Source of the DNA: Planctomycetota bacterium
GTDB taxonomy: Bacteria; Planctomycetota; PUPC01; JACPCR01
NCBI GenBank assembly: GCA_016179685.1
Contig: JACPCR010000111.1
Coordinates: 1-64,000, forward strand
Length of the DNA stretch: 64,000 nt
Direction of reading: 5' to 3'
Part shown: positions 32,948 through 41,351 of the stretch, one piece after another
Position numbering within the stretch: the stretch's first letter is position 1
Layout of the letters: each line of letters opens with the position of its first letter
Notes under the pieces: model-generated
What the model was told of the DNA's origin: nothing
The model's input: only the letters and a program-made list of their open reading frames with translations
Databases searched by the model: none
Program-made: the position numbers and the translations under genes

Positions 32948-34972
32948 CTACCGCTCGGAAATCGCCTTCGCCTTCTTCACCAGCTCAATGAATTCCGCCC
33001 GATAGCCCTCGCGGTCGCTCCCCTTCCCCTCGTCCGCCAGCTCCAGCACCGCGTCCAGCGTCGAAGTCCCCTTGTGCGGAGAGTCCCGCAGGATCATCCC
33101 GAACGCAGCCACCGACGCCGCGAACTTGAAGTCCCCCGACGCCTGCAAATAGCTCAAGCCCCCATCCGTCACGGGAAACTCCAGCAGCTTGCTCGTATCC
33201 CCGTCCGGCTGCTTGTACCGCAGCTTCACCGTCATCATCTCCTTGCTGTCCGAGGCAGGGGCGGCCTGCATGGGCTTCTGATACTTCAAAGGGTCCACCC
33301 CGGACGATTCGACCCTTTTCCCGGCAGGCACGATCTCGTAGAGCGCCGTCACCGTGTGACCCGCGCCGATCTCGCCCGCATCCTTCTTGTCGTCGTTGAA
33401 GTCTTCCTTCTTCAGAATGCGGTTCTCATACCCGATGAGCCGGTAGGCCTCCGCCTGCGCCGGGTTGAACTCGACCTGGATTTTCACGTCCTTGGCGATG
33501 GTGACCAGCGTGCCGCTCATCTGCTCGACGAGGACCTTCCGGGCCTCCTGCAGCGTGTCGATGTACGCATAGTTGCCGTTGCCCTTGTCCGCTAGCCCCT
33601 CCAGCATCGAGTCCTTGTAGTTCCCCATGCCGAAGCCCAACACGCTCAGAAAAACGCCGCTCTTCGCCTTCTCCTCGATGAGACGGACCAGCTCGCCCTC
33701 GCTGCTCACGCCGACGTTGAAATCACCGTCCGTGCAGAGGATCACGCGATTCACCCCACCCTGGATAAAGCTCGAAACCGCGGCGTCGTAGGCAAGCTGG
33801 ATGCCCGCCCCGCCGTTCGTGGACCCGCCCGCCTGAAGCCTCTCGAGGCTGGACAGAATCGTCTCTTTGGCCTGGCCCGGCGTGGACGGGAGGACCAGGC
33901 CCGACGCACCCGCATACACGGCTATCGCGACACGGTCGTTCTCCGTCAGGCGGGAGACCAGCATCCGCATGGCCGACTGGACCAGCGGCAGCTTGTTTTC
34001 GGGCTGCATCGATCCCGAAACGTCCAGGAGGAACACGAGGTTGCTCGGCGGGCGCTTGTTCTCCGCTATCTCCCGGCCCTTCAGTCCGACCCGGGCCAGC
34101 CGATGCTCACGATTCCAGGGACACCCCGACAGCTCGACGTGGACCGAAAACGGGTTTTCGCCTCTTGGCGGCTCGTAGCGGTACGTGAAGTAATTCACCA
34201 GCTCCTCGATTCGGACCGAGTCCTTGGGCGGGGCCATGTCCTCCGACAAAAAGCGCCGCACATTGGCGTAGGAAGCCGTATCCACGTCGATGGAAAAGGT
34301 GGACAGCGGGTTATCCACTACGCGGAGGAACGCGTTGTCCGTAATGCCCGAGTAGGCCTCCGTGTTGAAACCAGCCTCTCCCGCTTCGCGGCGCGTCTCG
34401 GATCTATAGAGGCCTCCACCTACGGCTACTGGGCCACCCCCACCACCCCCGCCACCCTCGCCGGCCATTCCGTAATAGACGATCGGGACCGATGTCGTGG
34501 TGGAGTCACCTCCACATCCGGGGCCGCCCCCTCCGCCGCCCTCACCCCCCATGGAGGGTGATCCTTTAGTCATCGGGACACCAGCCAGTTGCTCAGAACT
34601 CGCCCGAAACGCGCCTCTAATCACCTGATGAAATTGCAGGGCATCTACCAAAAGTCCGACCCCGATCGCTAGGACGACACACGCGGCAACGCGGAACCAC
34701 CCGAGCGACATTAAGCGCCGAAGTCCCTTCGCCTTCTTCACTCGCGAGCTCAATCGGGCCTCGAGCGTCGCTCGTTGCCCCTCCGTCAGGCCCGGCGACG
34801 CCTCCTTCTTCAACTCCTCCGCCAGCATGGACGCCACGGCCCGAATCTCTTCAACGTGCTTACGGCCATCTTCGTCCTCGGCAAGCTGCTTCTCCATCTC
34901 GGCTCGCTCGGTATCGCCCAGCTCGCCCAACGCATAAGCCGTCAGTTTCGGATCGTCAGGACTGAATTTCAT
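32948..34972 (-). CDS. VWA protein (YfbK-like) fused to an anti-sigma-like domain
   Basis: 674 residues. The N-terminus (MKFSPDDPKLTAYALGELGD, then AEMEKQLAEDEDGRKHVEEI) resembles anti-sigma ASD/zf-HC2 helices but without the zinc ligands. A membrane helix follows (VAACVVLAIGVGLLVDAL), then a Gly-rich linker. The outer part matches YfbK: the VWA N-domain (VDTASYANVRRFLSEDMAPP), the VWA domain with MIDAS LVFLLDVSGSMQ and ILCTDGDFNVGVSSEGELVR, and a DUF3520-like C-terminus. ATG 34972 is fixed by AAGGAG six bases upstream. It lies 47 bp after an ECF sigma gene, so it probably controls that factor. Confidence 0.85.
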   Translation of the reverse strand: MKFSPDDPKLTAYALGELGDTERAEMEKQLAEDEDGRKHVEEIRAVASMLAEELKKEASPGLTEGQRATLEARLSSRVKKAKGLRRLMSLGWFRVAACVVLAIGVGLLVDALQFHQVIRGAFRASSEQLAGVPMTKGSPSMGGEGGGGGGPGCGGDSTTTSVPIVYYGMAGEGGGGGGGGPVAVGGGLYRSETRREAGEAGFNTEAYSGITDNAFLRVVDNPLSTFSIDVDTASYANVRRFLSEDMAPPKDSVRIEELVNYFTYRYEPPRGENPFSVHVELSGCPWNREHRLARVGLKGREIAENKRPPSNLVFLLDVSGSMQPENKLPLVQSAMRMLVSRLTENDRVAIAVYAGASGLVLPSTPGQAKETILSSLERLQAGGSTNGGAGIQLAYDAAVSSFIQGGVNRVILCTDGDFNVGVSSEGELVRLIEEKAKSGVFLSVLGFGMGNYKDSMLEGLADKGNGNYAYIDTLQEARKVLVEQMSGTLVTIAKDVKIQVEFNPAQAEAYRLIGYENRILKKEDFNDDKKDAGEIGAGHTVTALYEIVPAGKRVESSGVDPLKYQKPMQAAPASDSKEMMTVKLRYKQPDGDTSKLLEFPVTDGGLSYLQASGDFKFAASVAAFGMILRDSPHKGTSTLDAVLELADEGKGSDREGYRAEFIELVKKAKAISER

Positions 34973-35019
34973 GGCATTCTCCTTCATGTCTTGGTGCCTT
35001 CGGGGGGAATCACTTCGGA

Positions 35020-35529
35020 TCACGCATTGGCGACCTGTGCACGGATGGACTTCAAACCCTTATGAATCAGGACGCCAACGTTGCTCACGCTCAGGTTCGT
35101 GATCTCGCTGATTTCCTTGTACGAGCGCCCGTGCTGGAACTTCAGCCGAATGACCTCCTGCTGGTTCTCCGGCAGGCCATCCAGCGCCTTCATGACCTGC
35201 GAAGTCTTCTCTCGACTCTCGAGAATCTCAGGCGGCGGCGGATCGGCGCTCCTCAAGGTCTCTATATGGGAATCGCTGAGAGGGTTCATCCGTTTTTCCT
35301 TTCTCCGGATATCAAGGGCTTTGTTCCGACAGACCGTATAAAGCCATTGTGCGACAAAGGGTTGAGCCGGAAACGGATTCTGTGAGAAGAGGCGGAGAAA
35401 GGTCTCCTGCACCACGTCCTGGGCTCGTCCAACGTCACCCAGGATGCGGGTCGCGTAAAGGGTCAGTGGTCTCTCGTACTCGCTGACCGCAGACCACTGG
35501 CGGTTCGTGCCGTTAGACATGGGGTCCAT
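35020..35529 (-). CDS. ECF-family RNA polymerase sigma factor
   Basis: 169 residues. Region 2 is LTLYATRILGDVGRAQDVVQ then FLRLFSQNPFPAQPFVAQWL, and region 4 is LDGLPENQQEVIRLKFQHGR then EISEITNLSVSNVGVLIHKG. It probably directs transcription of envelope genes under control of the VWA/anti-sigma fusion encoded just downstream. The start is ATG 35529; ATG 35520 is an alternative without a better ribosome-binding site. Confidence 0.9.
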   Translation of the reverse strand: MDPMSNGTNRQWSAVSEYERPLTLYATRILGDVGRAQDVVQETFLRLFSQNPFPAQPFVAQWLYTVCRNKALDIRRKEKRMNPLSDSHIETLRSADPPPPEILESREKTSQVMKALDGLPENQQEVIRLKFQHGRSYKEISEITNLSVSNVGVLIHKGLKSIRAQVANA

Positions 35530-35622
35530 CTCACATCCCCATCAAGAGCCGGTCTCGTTCCCTGCTCACTACCATAACGAAGCAGGAAGCGATTTCTTAA
35601 TCTTAGCACCTTCCAGTGCTTG

Positions 35623-35655
35623 AAAGGCTATGATTATCAGGCTAAAATAGCCTTT
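35623..35655. promoter_or_regulatory. Inverted repeat, probable autoregulatory operator
   Basis: AAAGGCTAT (35623-35631) and ATAGCCTTT (35647-35655) form a perfect 9-bp inverted repeat ending at the base before the antitoxin ATG. Phd-type antitoxins usually bind such palindromes to repress their own operon. Confidence 0.55.
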
Positions 35656-35955
35656 ATGAAAACGTCTACTATCTCGGATACAAAAAACCAACTCAGTGCC
35701 CTTATTGAAACCGTCAAGCATGGTGAAACGGTCTTGATCCTGGACCGCTCCGTGCCGGTGGCTCGGCTGGAGCCGGTTCTCGCTGGGTCCGGATTGGAAG
35801 GGGCTGACCACCTAGCCCAGTTGGAACGCCAGGGTCTTCTCCGCCGCGGCAAGGCATCCCTGTCTGATTCGTTTCTGAAGGAGAAGCTGCCTGCACTCTC
35901 TGGCAAGGCGAGCATCGTGAAGGCCTTGTTGGACGAAAGGGCGAGTGGCCGATGA
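35656..35955 (+). CDS. Phd/YefM-type antitoxin
   Basis: 99 residues. The N-terminal DNA-binding part (MKTSTISDTKNQLSALIETV then HGETVLILDRSVPVARLEPV) is the prevent-host-death fold. The C-terminal half should bind and neutralise the PIN toxin encoded next. The ATG at 35656 is chosen over the TTG at 35620 because the preceding codons lie in the inverted repeat. The stop overlaps the toxin start as ATGA. Confidence 0.88.
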   Translation: MKTSTISDTKNQLSALIETVKHGETVLILDRSVPVARLEPVLAGSGLEGADHLAQLERQGLLRRGKASLSDSFLKEKLPALSGKASIVKALLDERASGR

Positions 35956-36413
35956 AATTTTGGGACAGTTCGGCCATCGTTCCGCTACTTGTTGAAGATG
36001 TTTTCACGCCGCGGCTGGTTTCGCTGGTTCGAGAGGACTCCGTCATCGTCGCATGGTGGGGAACGCCCGTTGAGTGCATTTCCGCGCTCTCACGGATCGA
36101 GCGGGATGGCCAGTTGGACGCCGCGGCGATGAACACGGCCTGTGACCGCCTTCGGCAGCTCCAGGAGTCATGGCACGAAATTCAGCCCACTCTGCTGGTT
36201 CGCGAGACTGCCCTGAGACTTTTACGAGTCCATCCGTTGCGAGCCGCCGATTCCCTCCAGCTTGCGGCAGCGATCCTTGCCGTCGATCACCGGCCTTCCC
36301 AAATGCCGTTTGTCTGCAACGACGACCGTTTGGCACTCGCGGCCCAGCGTGAAGGATTCAGAGTCCTTCACGGTTTTCTCGACGCGACAGACGCCACAGG
36401 TGCAGAAACATAA
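35952..36413 (+). CDS. vapC: PIN-domain toxin (VapC-like ribonuclease)
   Basis: 153 residues. PIN acidic residues are visible: Asp in MKFWDSSAIVPLL, Glu in TPVECISALSR, Asp in LRAADSLQLAAAI and Asp in FVCNDDRLALAAQ. Such toxins are Mg-dependent RNases that cut tRNA or rRNA when the antitoxin is lost. All four catalytic positions are intact, so the pair looks functional. It overlaps the antitoxin gene by 4 bp. Confidence 0.9.
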   Translation: MKFWDSSAIVPLLVEDVFTPRLVSLVREDSVIVAWWGTPVECISALSRIERDGQLDAAAMNTACDRLRQLQESWHEIQPTLLVRETALRLLRVHPLRAADSLQLAAAILAVDHRPSQMPFVCNDDRLALAAQREGFRVLHGFLDATDATGAET

Positions 36414-36437
36414 GAGTTCCGCACCGATCCGTCTTCG

Positions 36438-36466
36438 GTCTGCCTGCGCGGCGGCGCAGACAGGCC
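36438..36466. repeat. Hairpin repeat, type F copy 1
   Basis: Contains TCTGCCTGCGCGGCGGCGC and AGACAGG, a self-complementary block related to those at 62802-62838 and 62953-63062. Confidence 0.55.
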
Positions 36467-36469
36467 TTG

Positions 36470-36513
36470 AGGCGTGGCGCTGCTCGGACAACGGCTAAAG
36501 CCGTCACTCCAAC
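36470..36513. repeat. Type B repeat, copy 1
   Basis: A 44-bp block containing GGCGTGGCGCTGCTCGGACA and then ACGGCTAAAGCCGT, a perfect 14-bp palindrome, ending CACTCCAAC. Near-identical copies are at 41368-41412 and, inverted, at the end of the array 62342-62623. Confidence 0.8.
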
Positions 36514-36526
36514 TTGGGTTGAGGCC

Positions 36527-36562
36527 TTCTTCTTAAGTGGTTGTTTCTTCTTAAGTGGTTGT
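36527..36562 (+). repeat. 18-bp tandem duplication
   Basis: TTCTTCTTAAGTGGTTGT occurs twice in direct succession (36527-36544, 36545-36562). It lies between the toxin and oxidoreductase genes and has no evident function. Confidence 0.85.
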
Positions 36563-36605
36563 ATACAAACGTGTTATCCATTTGCTTCTCAGGAGGGGTT
36601 TCCAT

Positions 36606-36653
36606 TACTCACACGGAACGGGAGTGCGGGTGCACTCCCGTTCCGTGTGAGTA
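36606..36653. repeat. Gene-end palindrome, copy 5 (22-bp perfect stem)
   Basis: Arms 36606-36627 and 36632-36653 are perfectly complementary with loop GGGT. The core GGGAGTGC matches the family, while the outer arm (TACTCACACGGAAC) differs. The stop and last codons of the Gfo/Idh/MocA gene lie inside the element. Confidence 0.85.
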
Positions 36654-37712
36654 CGCTATCTCGACCCGGCGGCCCGTCCGGGAAGATTCATAGGCCGCAT
36701 CGATCACCTTCAGGACGCGGCAAGCGTCCACCGCGGTCACCGCAGGCTCTCGATCTTCCCGGATGGCCTGCATGAACTCCTCGACCACGTCAAAGAGCCA
36801 CTGCTGGCCCCCATAGACACCGGCCCGCGGGGGAAGCTCGAATGTCAAGGTCTGCTCCACGTTCCGCCCGTCCGCTCGATATCTCACCTGCATGGCCGCG
36901 TCTCCCATCGGGGCCCATTGGGCGCTCCCTTCACTTCCCCAAAGGGAAAGCCCGGATTCCTTGGCTCCGCCCAAAGCCTGGAGGTAGCCCATGTGGAGGT
37001 TGACCACCGCTCCCGATTCGAATTCCAGCCCGACCACGGAGACATCCTCCATGTTCTCGCCCCGCATGTTGCCTACTACCGGGCGGCACAGGGCCGAAAC
37101 CGCTCGGACCTCGCATCCCAGGAGAAAGCGGAGCGCCTCGAGCCAGTGCCCGCCCTCCATGTGAAGGATTCCTCCGCCCTCCGTATCGGCTCGGTAAGCC
37201 ATGTCCCGTGGGTTGCGCATTCCCGGGCCCACCTGCGTGGTCACCAACTGGGCAAGCGCAGCAAGCGGCCGGCCCAGTTTCCCTGAATCCAATAGCCCCT
37301 TCAGGGCCATCACCGCCGGATGCCTGCGCCAGGGGTAATAAGCCAGCACCTTCACACGATTTTCGCTGACCGCCTGAACCAGGGGCCGCAGGTCCTCCGC
37401 GGTCCGGGCAAACTGCTTATTCATCAGGAAGTGCCGCCCCGCCCGGGCGAGACGCACGCCGGCCTGGGGCAATTCGTTGCACGGGAGGGTCACGCAGGCG
37501 ACGTCAAATTCTTCCTTCGCCAGCAGGTCATCCAGGCTGGAATAGAGACACGCCTGGGGCTCGGACACTCTCAGCGCCTCGAGAGCCCTCGGGTCGTTCT
37601 CCTCGCAAAAGGCGACCAGATCGAGGTCGCAAAGCTGCTTGAAGGTCCCCATGAGCCCCTTGGCGTGCCCGTGCTGCAGGCCGATATGTGCTGCTTTCAG
37701 TCGCTTTGGCAC
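36609..37712 (-). CDS. Gfo/Idh/MocA-family oxidoreductase
   Basis: 367 residues. The N-terminal Rossmann fold starts LKAAHIGLQHGHAKG (a variant of G-x-G-x-x-G). The family EKP motif is changed to FLMNKQFARTAEDL, keeping the Lys. The C-terminal domain includes GGGILHMEGGHWLEALRFLL with the usual His. Members oxidise sugars or cyclitols with NAD(P). The altered motifs make the reaction uncertain. The start is a GTG at 37712, 8 bp after the stop of the CBM-like gene, so they form an operon. The last ~14 residues (SHGTGVHPHSRSV) are encoded by a palindrome and are probably not native. Confidence 0.85.
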   Translation of the reverse strand: MPKRLKAAHIGLQHGHAKGLMGTFKQLCDLDLVAFCEENDPRALEALRVSEPQACLYSSLDDLLAKEEFDVACVTLPCNELPQAGVRLARAGRHFLMNKQFARTAEDLRPLVQAVSENRVKVLAYYPWRRHPAVMALKGLLDSGKLGRPLAALAQLVTTQVGPGMRNPRDMAYRADTEGGGILHMEGGHWLEALRFLLGCEVRAVSALCRPVVGNMRGENMEDVSVVGLEFESGAVVNLHMGYLQALGGAKESGLSLWGSEGSAQWAPMGDAAMQVRYRADGRNVEQTLTFELPPRAGVYGGQQWLFDVVEEFMQAIREDREPAVTAVDACRVLKVIDAAYESSRTGRRVEIAYSHGTGVHPHSRSV

Positions 37713-37720
37713 TTGTCCGC

Positions 37721-39691
37721 CTACGGTGAAATCATATCAACCGCGACCTTGCCGGGCGGCGAGCCGGCCGTTCTCGAAAGGCCCAAGACCTTGAGTCGCG
37801 CAAGCTGGTGTTCGGGATGAGACGCTTGACTTGGAAAAACCGACATACTTTCTTTACCCCACACCCATTGCCATCCTTTCCTCTGGGTTTCGACGAAGGT
37901 GACCATGAGTCCGAGGGTGGCGTCCTTCTCGATGGAAAGATCGAGCGGATCCCGCGAGTTCCATGGCACCATCAGCTCATAGGTGTAGTCGCCCACGCCC
38001 TCGGGATGGGAATGAGAGACCACGCCCAGGCCATCGAGGATGGGGTCCCGCTCGGGCCAGAATCCATAACGCCGCGGCAGCATGTGGTAGTCGTTGTAGA
38101 TGTGCGACCAGAAGGCGCGGACGTCCTCTCCCTCCTCCACTTCGCCGTCCCCGTCACTGTCGAAGTAGATCGTCAGCATGTCCGCGTTCAGGCTGTCCCC
38201 AAAATCATCCCCCTCGATCTGGATGGCCAGGTAGAGGGCATAGGCGTCCGCCTGATACCAGAGTTTCATGGGATGCGTCTCACGCGCCCCGGTCTTGATG
38301 TCCACGTAAGCCAGCGAATGGGTCACCTGCGGCTTCTCCGCCCATTCGCCGGGTAGCATCCGGCCGTCTACGGTCACGGCTCGCTTCGGGAAGAGGGGAA
38401 AGACTGCATCCGGAGTAATCCGAATGCGCTGGCCCGGTCGCTCCACGACACACCGGGCCGAAATCGCTTTCCCCGAGGGCAGCACGGCGACTACCCCATA
38501 CTCGCCAGGGGGAACGAAGAACAGCGCCCTCGAAGCCGCATTCAGTCCCTTCTCGTTGGCGAGGCGCAGATGCCGCGCCCCAAAGAGCTTTCCCTCGATA
38601 TCCGAAAGCTGGACCGTCACCCCCTCGCCCCCCTCGCCCTCCCAGGCCGCTTCAACGTAAGCCGTCGTCTCCAGCCCATGAGGAGAAAGATGACTCCAAT
38701 GCCTCCAGGTGCCGTCTTCGAGCAGAAAATGAATGTCCTCGTCCCCGTCTGGCTCGTCATCGAACGCGAACACCTGCCGCACCGGTGACGGGAACGTATC
38801 CGGCGGCATATCCCAATCCGCACTCCCGTCCTTGAACTGGCCGCGGCCATCGCTCAGGAGAAATCGAACCACGCTCCCGTCGCCCGTCACCGTCACGAGA
38901 TCGGAATAGCCATCTTGGTTGAGATCGGCCCACGCCGCGGCCCGGACGCCCTCTGTCAGTTCGGGCGCAAGACTCACCGCCACGGGCTCTCCTTCCTGCT
39001 TTCCCTGCATGATGGCCAGAGCGGGCCGCACGACGAGAGGGTCGAGGTTGCCGTCTCGGTTGAAGTCGCCGGGCAACGGGTCCCGGGGGATTTCCCCAAA
39101 GGAAGGCTCGATCCCCTCCGTCAGTTGAAAAATGCCCTTGACGACGTGCATGCCATCGATATACGCCACGCCGCTGCGGTCTTCCGGAACCTGCGGGAAG
39201 CAGAGGATGTGGAGCATTTTGGCCTGCTCCGGGTTCAGGATCCGAATACCCTGAATCCAGTTAAACCTGGCTTCCTTGAAGTTGGCCTGGCTCAGGTCAA
39301 AGACGACCCGCGTGAAGGCCTGCCCCTCCTCCGGGCGGCGCACCGAGCTTTCGTAGTACGTGTTTTCAGGCCCCGTGTTCACCCCGATGGCCACGGAGAC
39401 CCCGTGACCGAATTCTGTGCGGACGTCGAAGGTCACAAAGGGCCGTTCGAGGATGTTCCACGGCCTTCCCAAGGAAAAGATCGCCATCGCCTTGTCGCCA
39501 TGCTGACACGACGCCTGAAGCACCTGGCCCCGTCCCTCCATCTCCGGGTGTGAGAAGGTGACGGGATTGCCCCATCCGCCCACTCCCCAGTTTTCGGTCT
39601 CGAGACCCTCGGTCACCCTCTCTGCGGCCGCAGAATTCAAAAGGCACGGTAAGACGCAGACCCACAACAACCGAGAGGCTCGCTTATACAT
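37721..39691 (-). CDS. Secreted protein with FG-GAP repeats and CBM9-like domain
   Basis: 656 residues. A signal peptide (LLWVCVLPCLLNSAAAE) precedes a beta-sandwich (FDVRTEFGHGVSVAIGVNTG). Calcium-binding FG-GAP/VCBS-type repeats follow (PGDFNRDGNLDPLVVRPAL, WADLNQDGYSDLVTVTGDGS). The C-terminal third looks like a family 9 carbohydrate-binding module: AVTVDGRMLPGEWAEKPQVT, LYLAIQIEGDDFGDSLNADM, YFDSDGDGEVEEGEDVRAFW. It is probably an exported carbohydrate-binding protein. It is the first gene in an operon with the Gfo/Idh/MocA oxidoreductase. Confidence 0.78.
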   Translation of the reverse strand: MYKRASRLLWVCVLPCLLNSAAAERVTEGLETENWGVGGWGNPVTFSHPEMEGRGQVLQASCQHGDKAMAIFSLGRPWNILERPFVTFDVRTEFGHGVSVAIGVNTGPENTYYESSVRRPEEGQAFTRVVFDLSQANFKEARFNWIQGIRILNPEQAKMLHILCFPQVPEDRSGVAYIDGMHVVKGIFQLTEGIEPSFGEIPRDPLPGDFNRDGNLDPLVVRPALAIMQGKQEGEPVAVSLAPELTEGVRAAAWADLNQDGYSDLVTVTGDGSVVRFLLSDGRGQFKDGSADWDMPPDTFPSPVRQVFAFDDEPDGDEDIHFLLEDGTWRHWSHLSPHGLETTAYVEAAWEGEGGEGVTVQLSDIEGKLFGARHLRLANEKGLNAASRALFFVPPGEYGVVAVLPSGKAISARCVVERPGQRIRITPDAVFPLFPKRAVTVDGRMLPGEWAEKPQVTHSLAYVDIKTGARETHPMKLWYQADAYALYLAIQIEGDDFGDSLNADMLTIYFDSDGDGEVEEGEDVRAFWSHIYNDYHMLPRRYGFWPERDPILDGLGVVSHSHPEGVGDYTYELMVPWNSRDPLDLSIEKDATLGLMVTFVETQRKGWQWVWGKESMSVFPSQASHPEHQLARLKVLGLSRTAGSPPGKVAVDMISP

Positions 39692-39711
39692 GTTCTGGCT
39701 GGCCCTCGAGG

Positions 39712-40092
39712 CTAGTATTCAACGAAGTCTTTCGTATAGTGGCTCAGGTCGAGCTTCTCAGCATCCGGAATGGGTCGAATACCCCATTCCTGCATGGCCA
39801 AGGCGCCAATGAGAACCTCGATGCGCTTCCCTTCCTCGTCCTTTCCTATCTCCTTCACAACCCGCGCATGAGTGGAAATCCATCGCTTCTCGACAGTCGC
39901 TTCCAGAAGCGCGGTCTCCTTGACCTGTTGCACCGAACCTCCAAAGGAGGCGAGGATGGGCTTGGTCAGTTTCATGCTCGTACCAAGAAGTGATGCAACT
40001 TCAGGCACGATGTAGGTACTTCGGGCCCCCGTGTCGAACAGCGTCCAGCATTTCTTGCCGCTGACTCGGATATGAAGCCGAATGCGTCCCAT
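39712..40092 (-). CDS. Retropepsin-like aspartic protease domain protein
   Basis: 126 residues. The motif CWTLFDTGARSTYIVPEVAS matches the D-T/S-G-A active site of retroviral-type aspartyl proteases, in the position typical of single-domain bacterial forms, and IGALAMQEWGIRPIPD is family-like. Such proteins act as dimers, but substrates are unknown. No signal peptide is visible. ATG 40092 is chosen for GGGAGAGA upstream; ATG 40107 is also in frame. No phage or retroelement genes are nearby. Confidence 0.7.
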   Translation of the reverse strand: MGRIRLHIRVSGKKCWTLFDTGARSTYIVPEVASLLGTSMKLTKPILASFGGSVQQVKETALLEATVEKRWISTHARVVKEIGKDEEGKRIEVLIGALAMQEWGIRPIPDAEKLDLSHYTKDFVEY

Positions 40093-40209
40093 GGGTCTCT
40101 CCCTCATCCGATTTCACGCGGTCGGGACCTTCCAATTCATGGGTTATAACACCCCACTGAGCCGGTTGCCTGCGGTGTCTCTTCAAATCGCATCTGGTGA
40201 ACTGGATAA

Positions 40210-41271
40210 CTAGGGTTTCGGCAGTTCCGTACGCCCGACCGGATAGACCTTCAGCTTGTTACGCCGGCGACGCAGGTCCAGCACATGCAACCGCCCGTCA
40301 TAGGCCAACACGTAGAGGGTGTTTCGGCCGTCGAAGGCGAGACCCGTGGCAATCACATAGCGAAAGTCGCTCCCTTCGGGCTCCCACGTGCTGAACTGAG
40401 CGACCACCCTCGGGCGAGCGCGGTCACTCCAGTCCAGCACGTAGACCCCGCCCTCCGTTTGCGCCGTGATGACCCAGTCTTTGAACATCAAGGCATCCTG
40501 AGGATAGCGGAAGTAAAACAGGTCCAGGGTGGTACACTCGCCTAGGGCTCGAGGGCATGTCCGATCCGAAAAGTCCACCGCCGCAAAGTATTCCTTGCTC
40601 ATGATGAGGACATGGGGGAAACGCAGCACGATTTCCTCGGCGGACCTCAAGGAGTCGTAGAAGCTCAGCATCTCCGGCTTCTCCTTGGAGACATCCACCA
40701 CGGCGACCCCGGTCTGCGTGGCAATGAAACAGGTCTGCCCCTGAAAAGCCAGGTTCTTGGCCATGCCGCGCAAGGGCAAAGCATTCAGGAATCGGGGCGC
40801 TGCGGCATCCGCCAGGTCGTAGACCTTCAGCCCTGCCTTCCGGCATGCGACGTAGGCGCGCGCCCCGCGCACGACCAGGCTCTCGGGTCCATATTCCTCC
40901 GGCGTCCCGACGGAAATTTCGGCAACCCGGCGCAGTCCCTCAGGGGCCGAGACATCCACCGTCAGAAGCTGGGCGCCGTTCACCAGGGCCAACGTCCGGT
41001 TATCCACCTCCGCCAAATCGTTGATGAAGCCTGAAAGCTTCAATTCAGCGACGCGGCGCGGATGCTTCTCGTCCGACACGTCGAAGACCCATAGCCCGTC
41101 ATGGAATGCGGCATACAGGCGGGGACCCTTGAGGAGCAGCGGGGTGCGCGGCGAAAGTACGTTGAAGTGCCGCCGGACCGCGGGAGCCTCTTCACCAAGT
41201 CCCGCGTTCATCGACGGTATCGCCACAAGGCTGAAGAGGAGGGAGCCTATTACACGGGTTAGAAAATGCAC
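40210..41271 (-). CDS. Secreted LVIVD-repeat beta-propeller protein
   Basis: 353 residues. The N-terminus is a signal peptide (FLTRVIGSLLFSLVAIPSMN). The body is a run of LVIVD-type repeats: GLWVFDVSDEKHPRRVAEL, LLTVDVSAPEGLRRVAEI, GLKVYDLADAAAPRFLNALP, GVAVVDVSKEKPEMLSF. These usually form cell-surface propellers for binding or adhesion. The GTG at 41271 is chosen because the signal peptide starts there; the open frame upstream to 41610 runs through repeats and is not thought to be translated. Confidence 0.75.
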   Translation of the reverse strand: MHFLTRVIGSLLFSLVAIPSMNAGLGEEAPAVRRHFNVLSPRTPLLLKGPRLYAAFHDGLWVFDVSDEKHPRRVAELKLSGFINDLAEVDNRTLALVNGAQLLTVDVSAPEGLRRVAEISVGTPEEYGPESLVVRGARAYVACRKAGLKVYDLADAAAPRFLNALPLRGMAKNLAFQGQTCFIATQTGVAVVDVSKEKPEMLSFYDSLRSAEEIVLRFPHVLIMSKEYFAAVDFSDRTCPRALGECTTLDLFYFRYPQDALMFKDWVITAQTEGGVYVLDWSDRARPRVVAQFSTWEPEGSDFRYVIATGLAFDGRNTLYVLAYDGRLHVLDLRRRRNKLKVYPVGRTELPKP

Positions 41272-41313
41272 CCGAACTTCCGAGATCAAGGACTTTAGCG
41301 CCTCAGGGCATAG

Positions 41314-41351
41314 CTTCTCCGCCGGTTGCCCGCGCAGCGGGCGCGGAGAAG
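41314..41351. repeat. GC-rich hairpin repeat, type C copy 3
   Basis: CTTCTCCGC...GCCCGC-GCA-GCGGGC-GCGGAGAAG, a strong interrupted hairpin. It directly abuts the type B block, so the 41272-41670 gap is a composite of repeats with no gene seen. Confidence 0.75.

Noticed and set aside
39712..40092. Retrovirus-like or retron element
   Set aside because: No reverse transcriptase, integrase or repeat ends are near; only a retropepsin-like protein is present.
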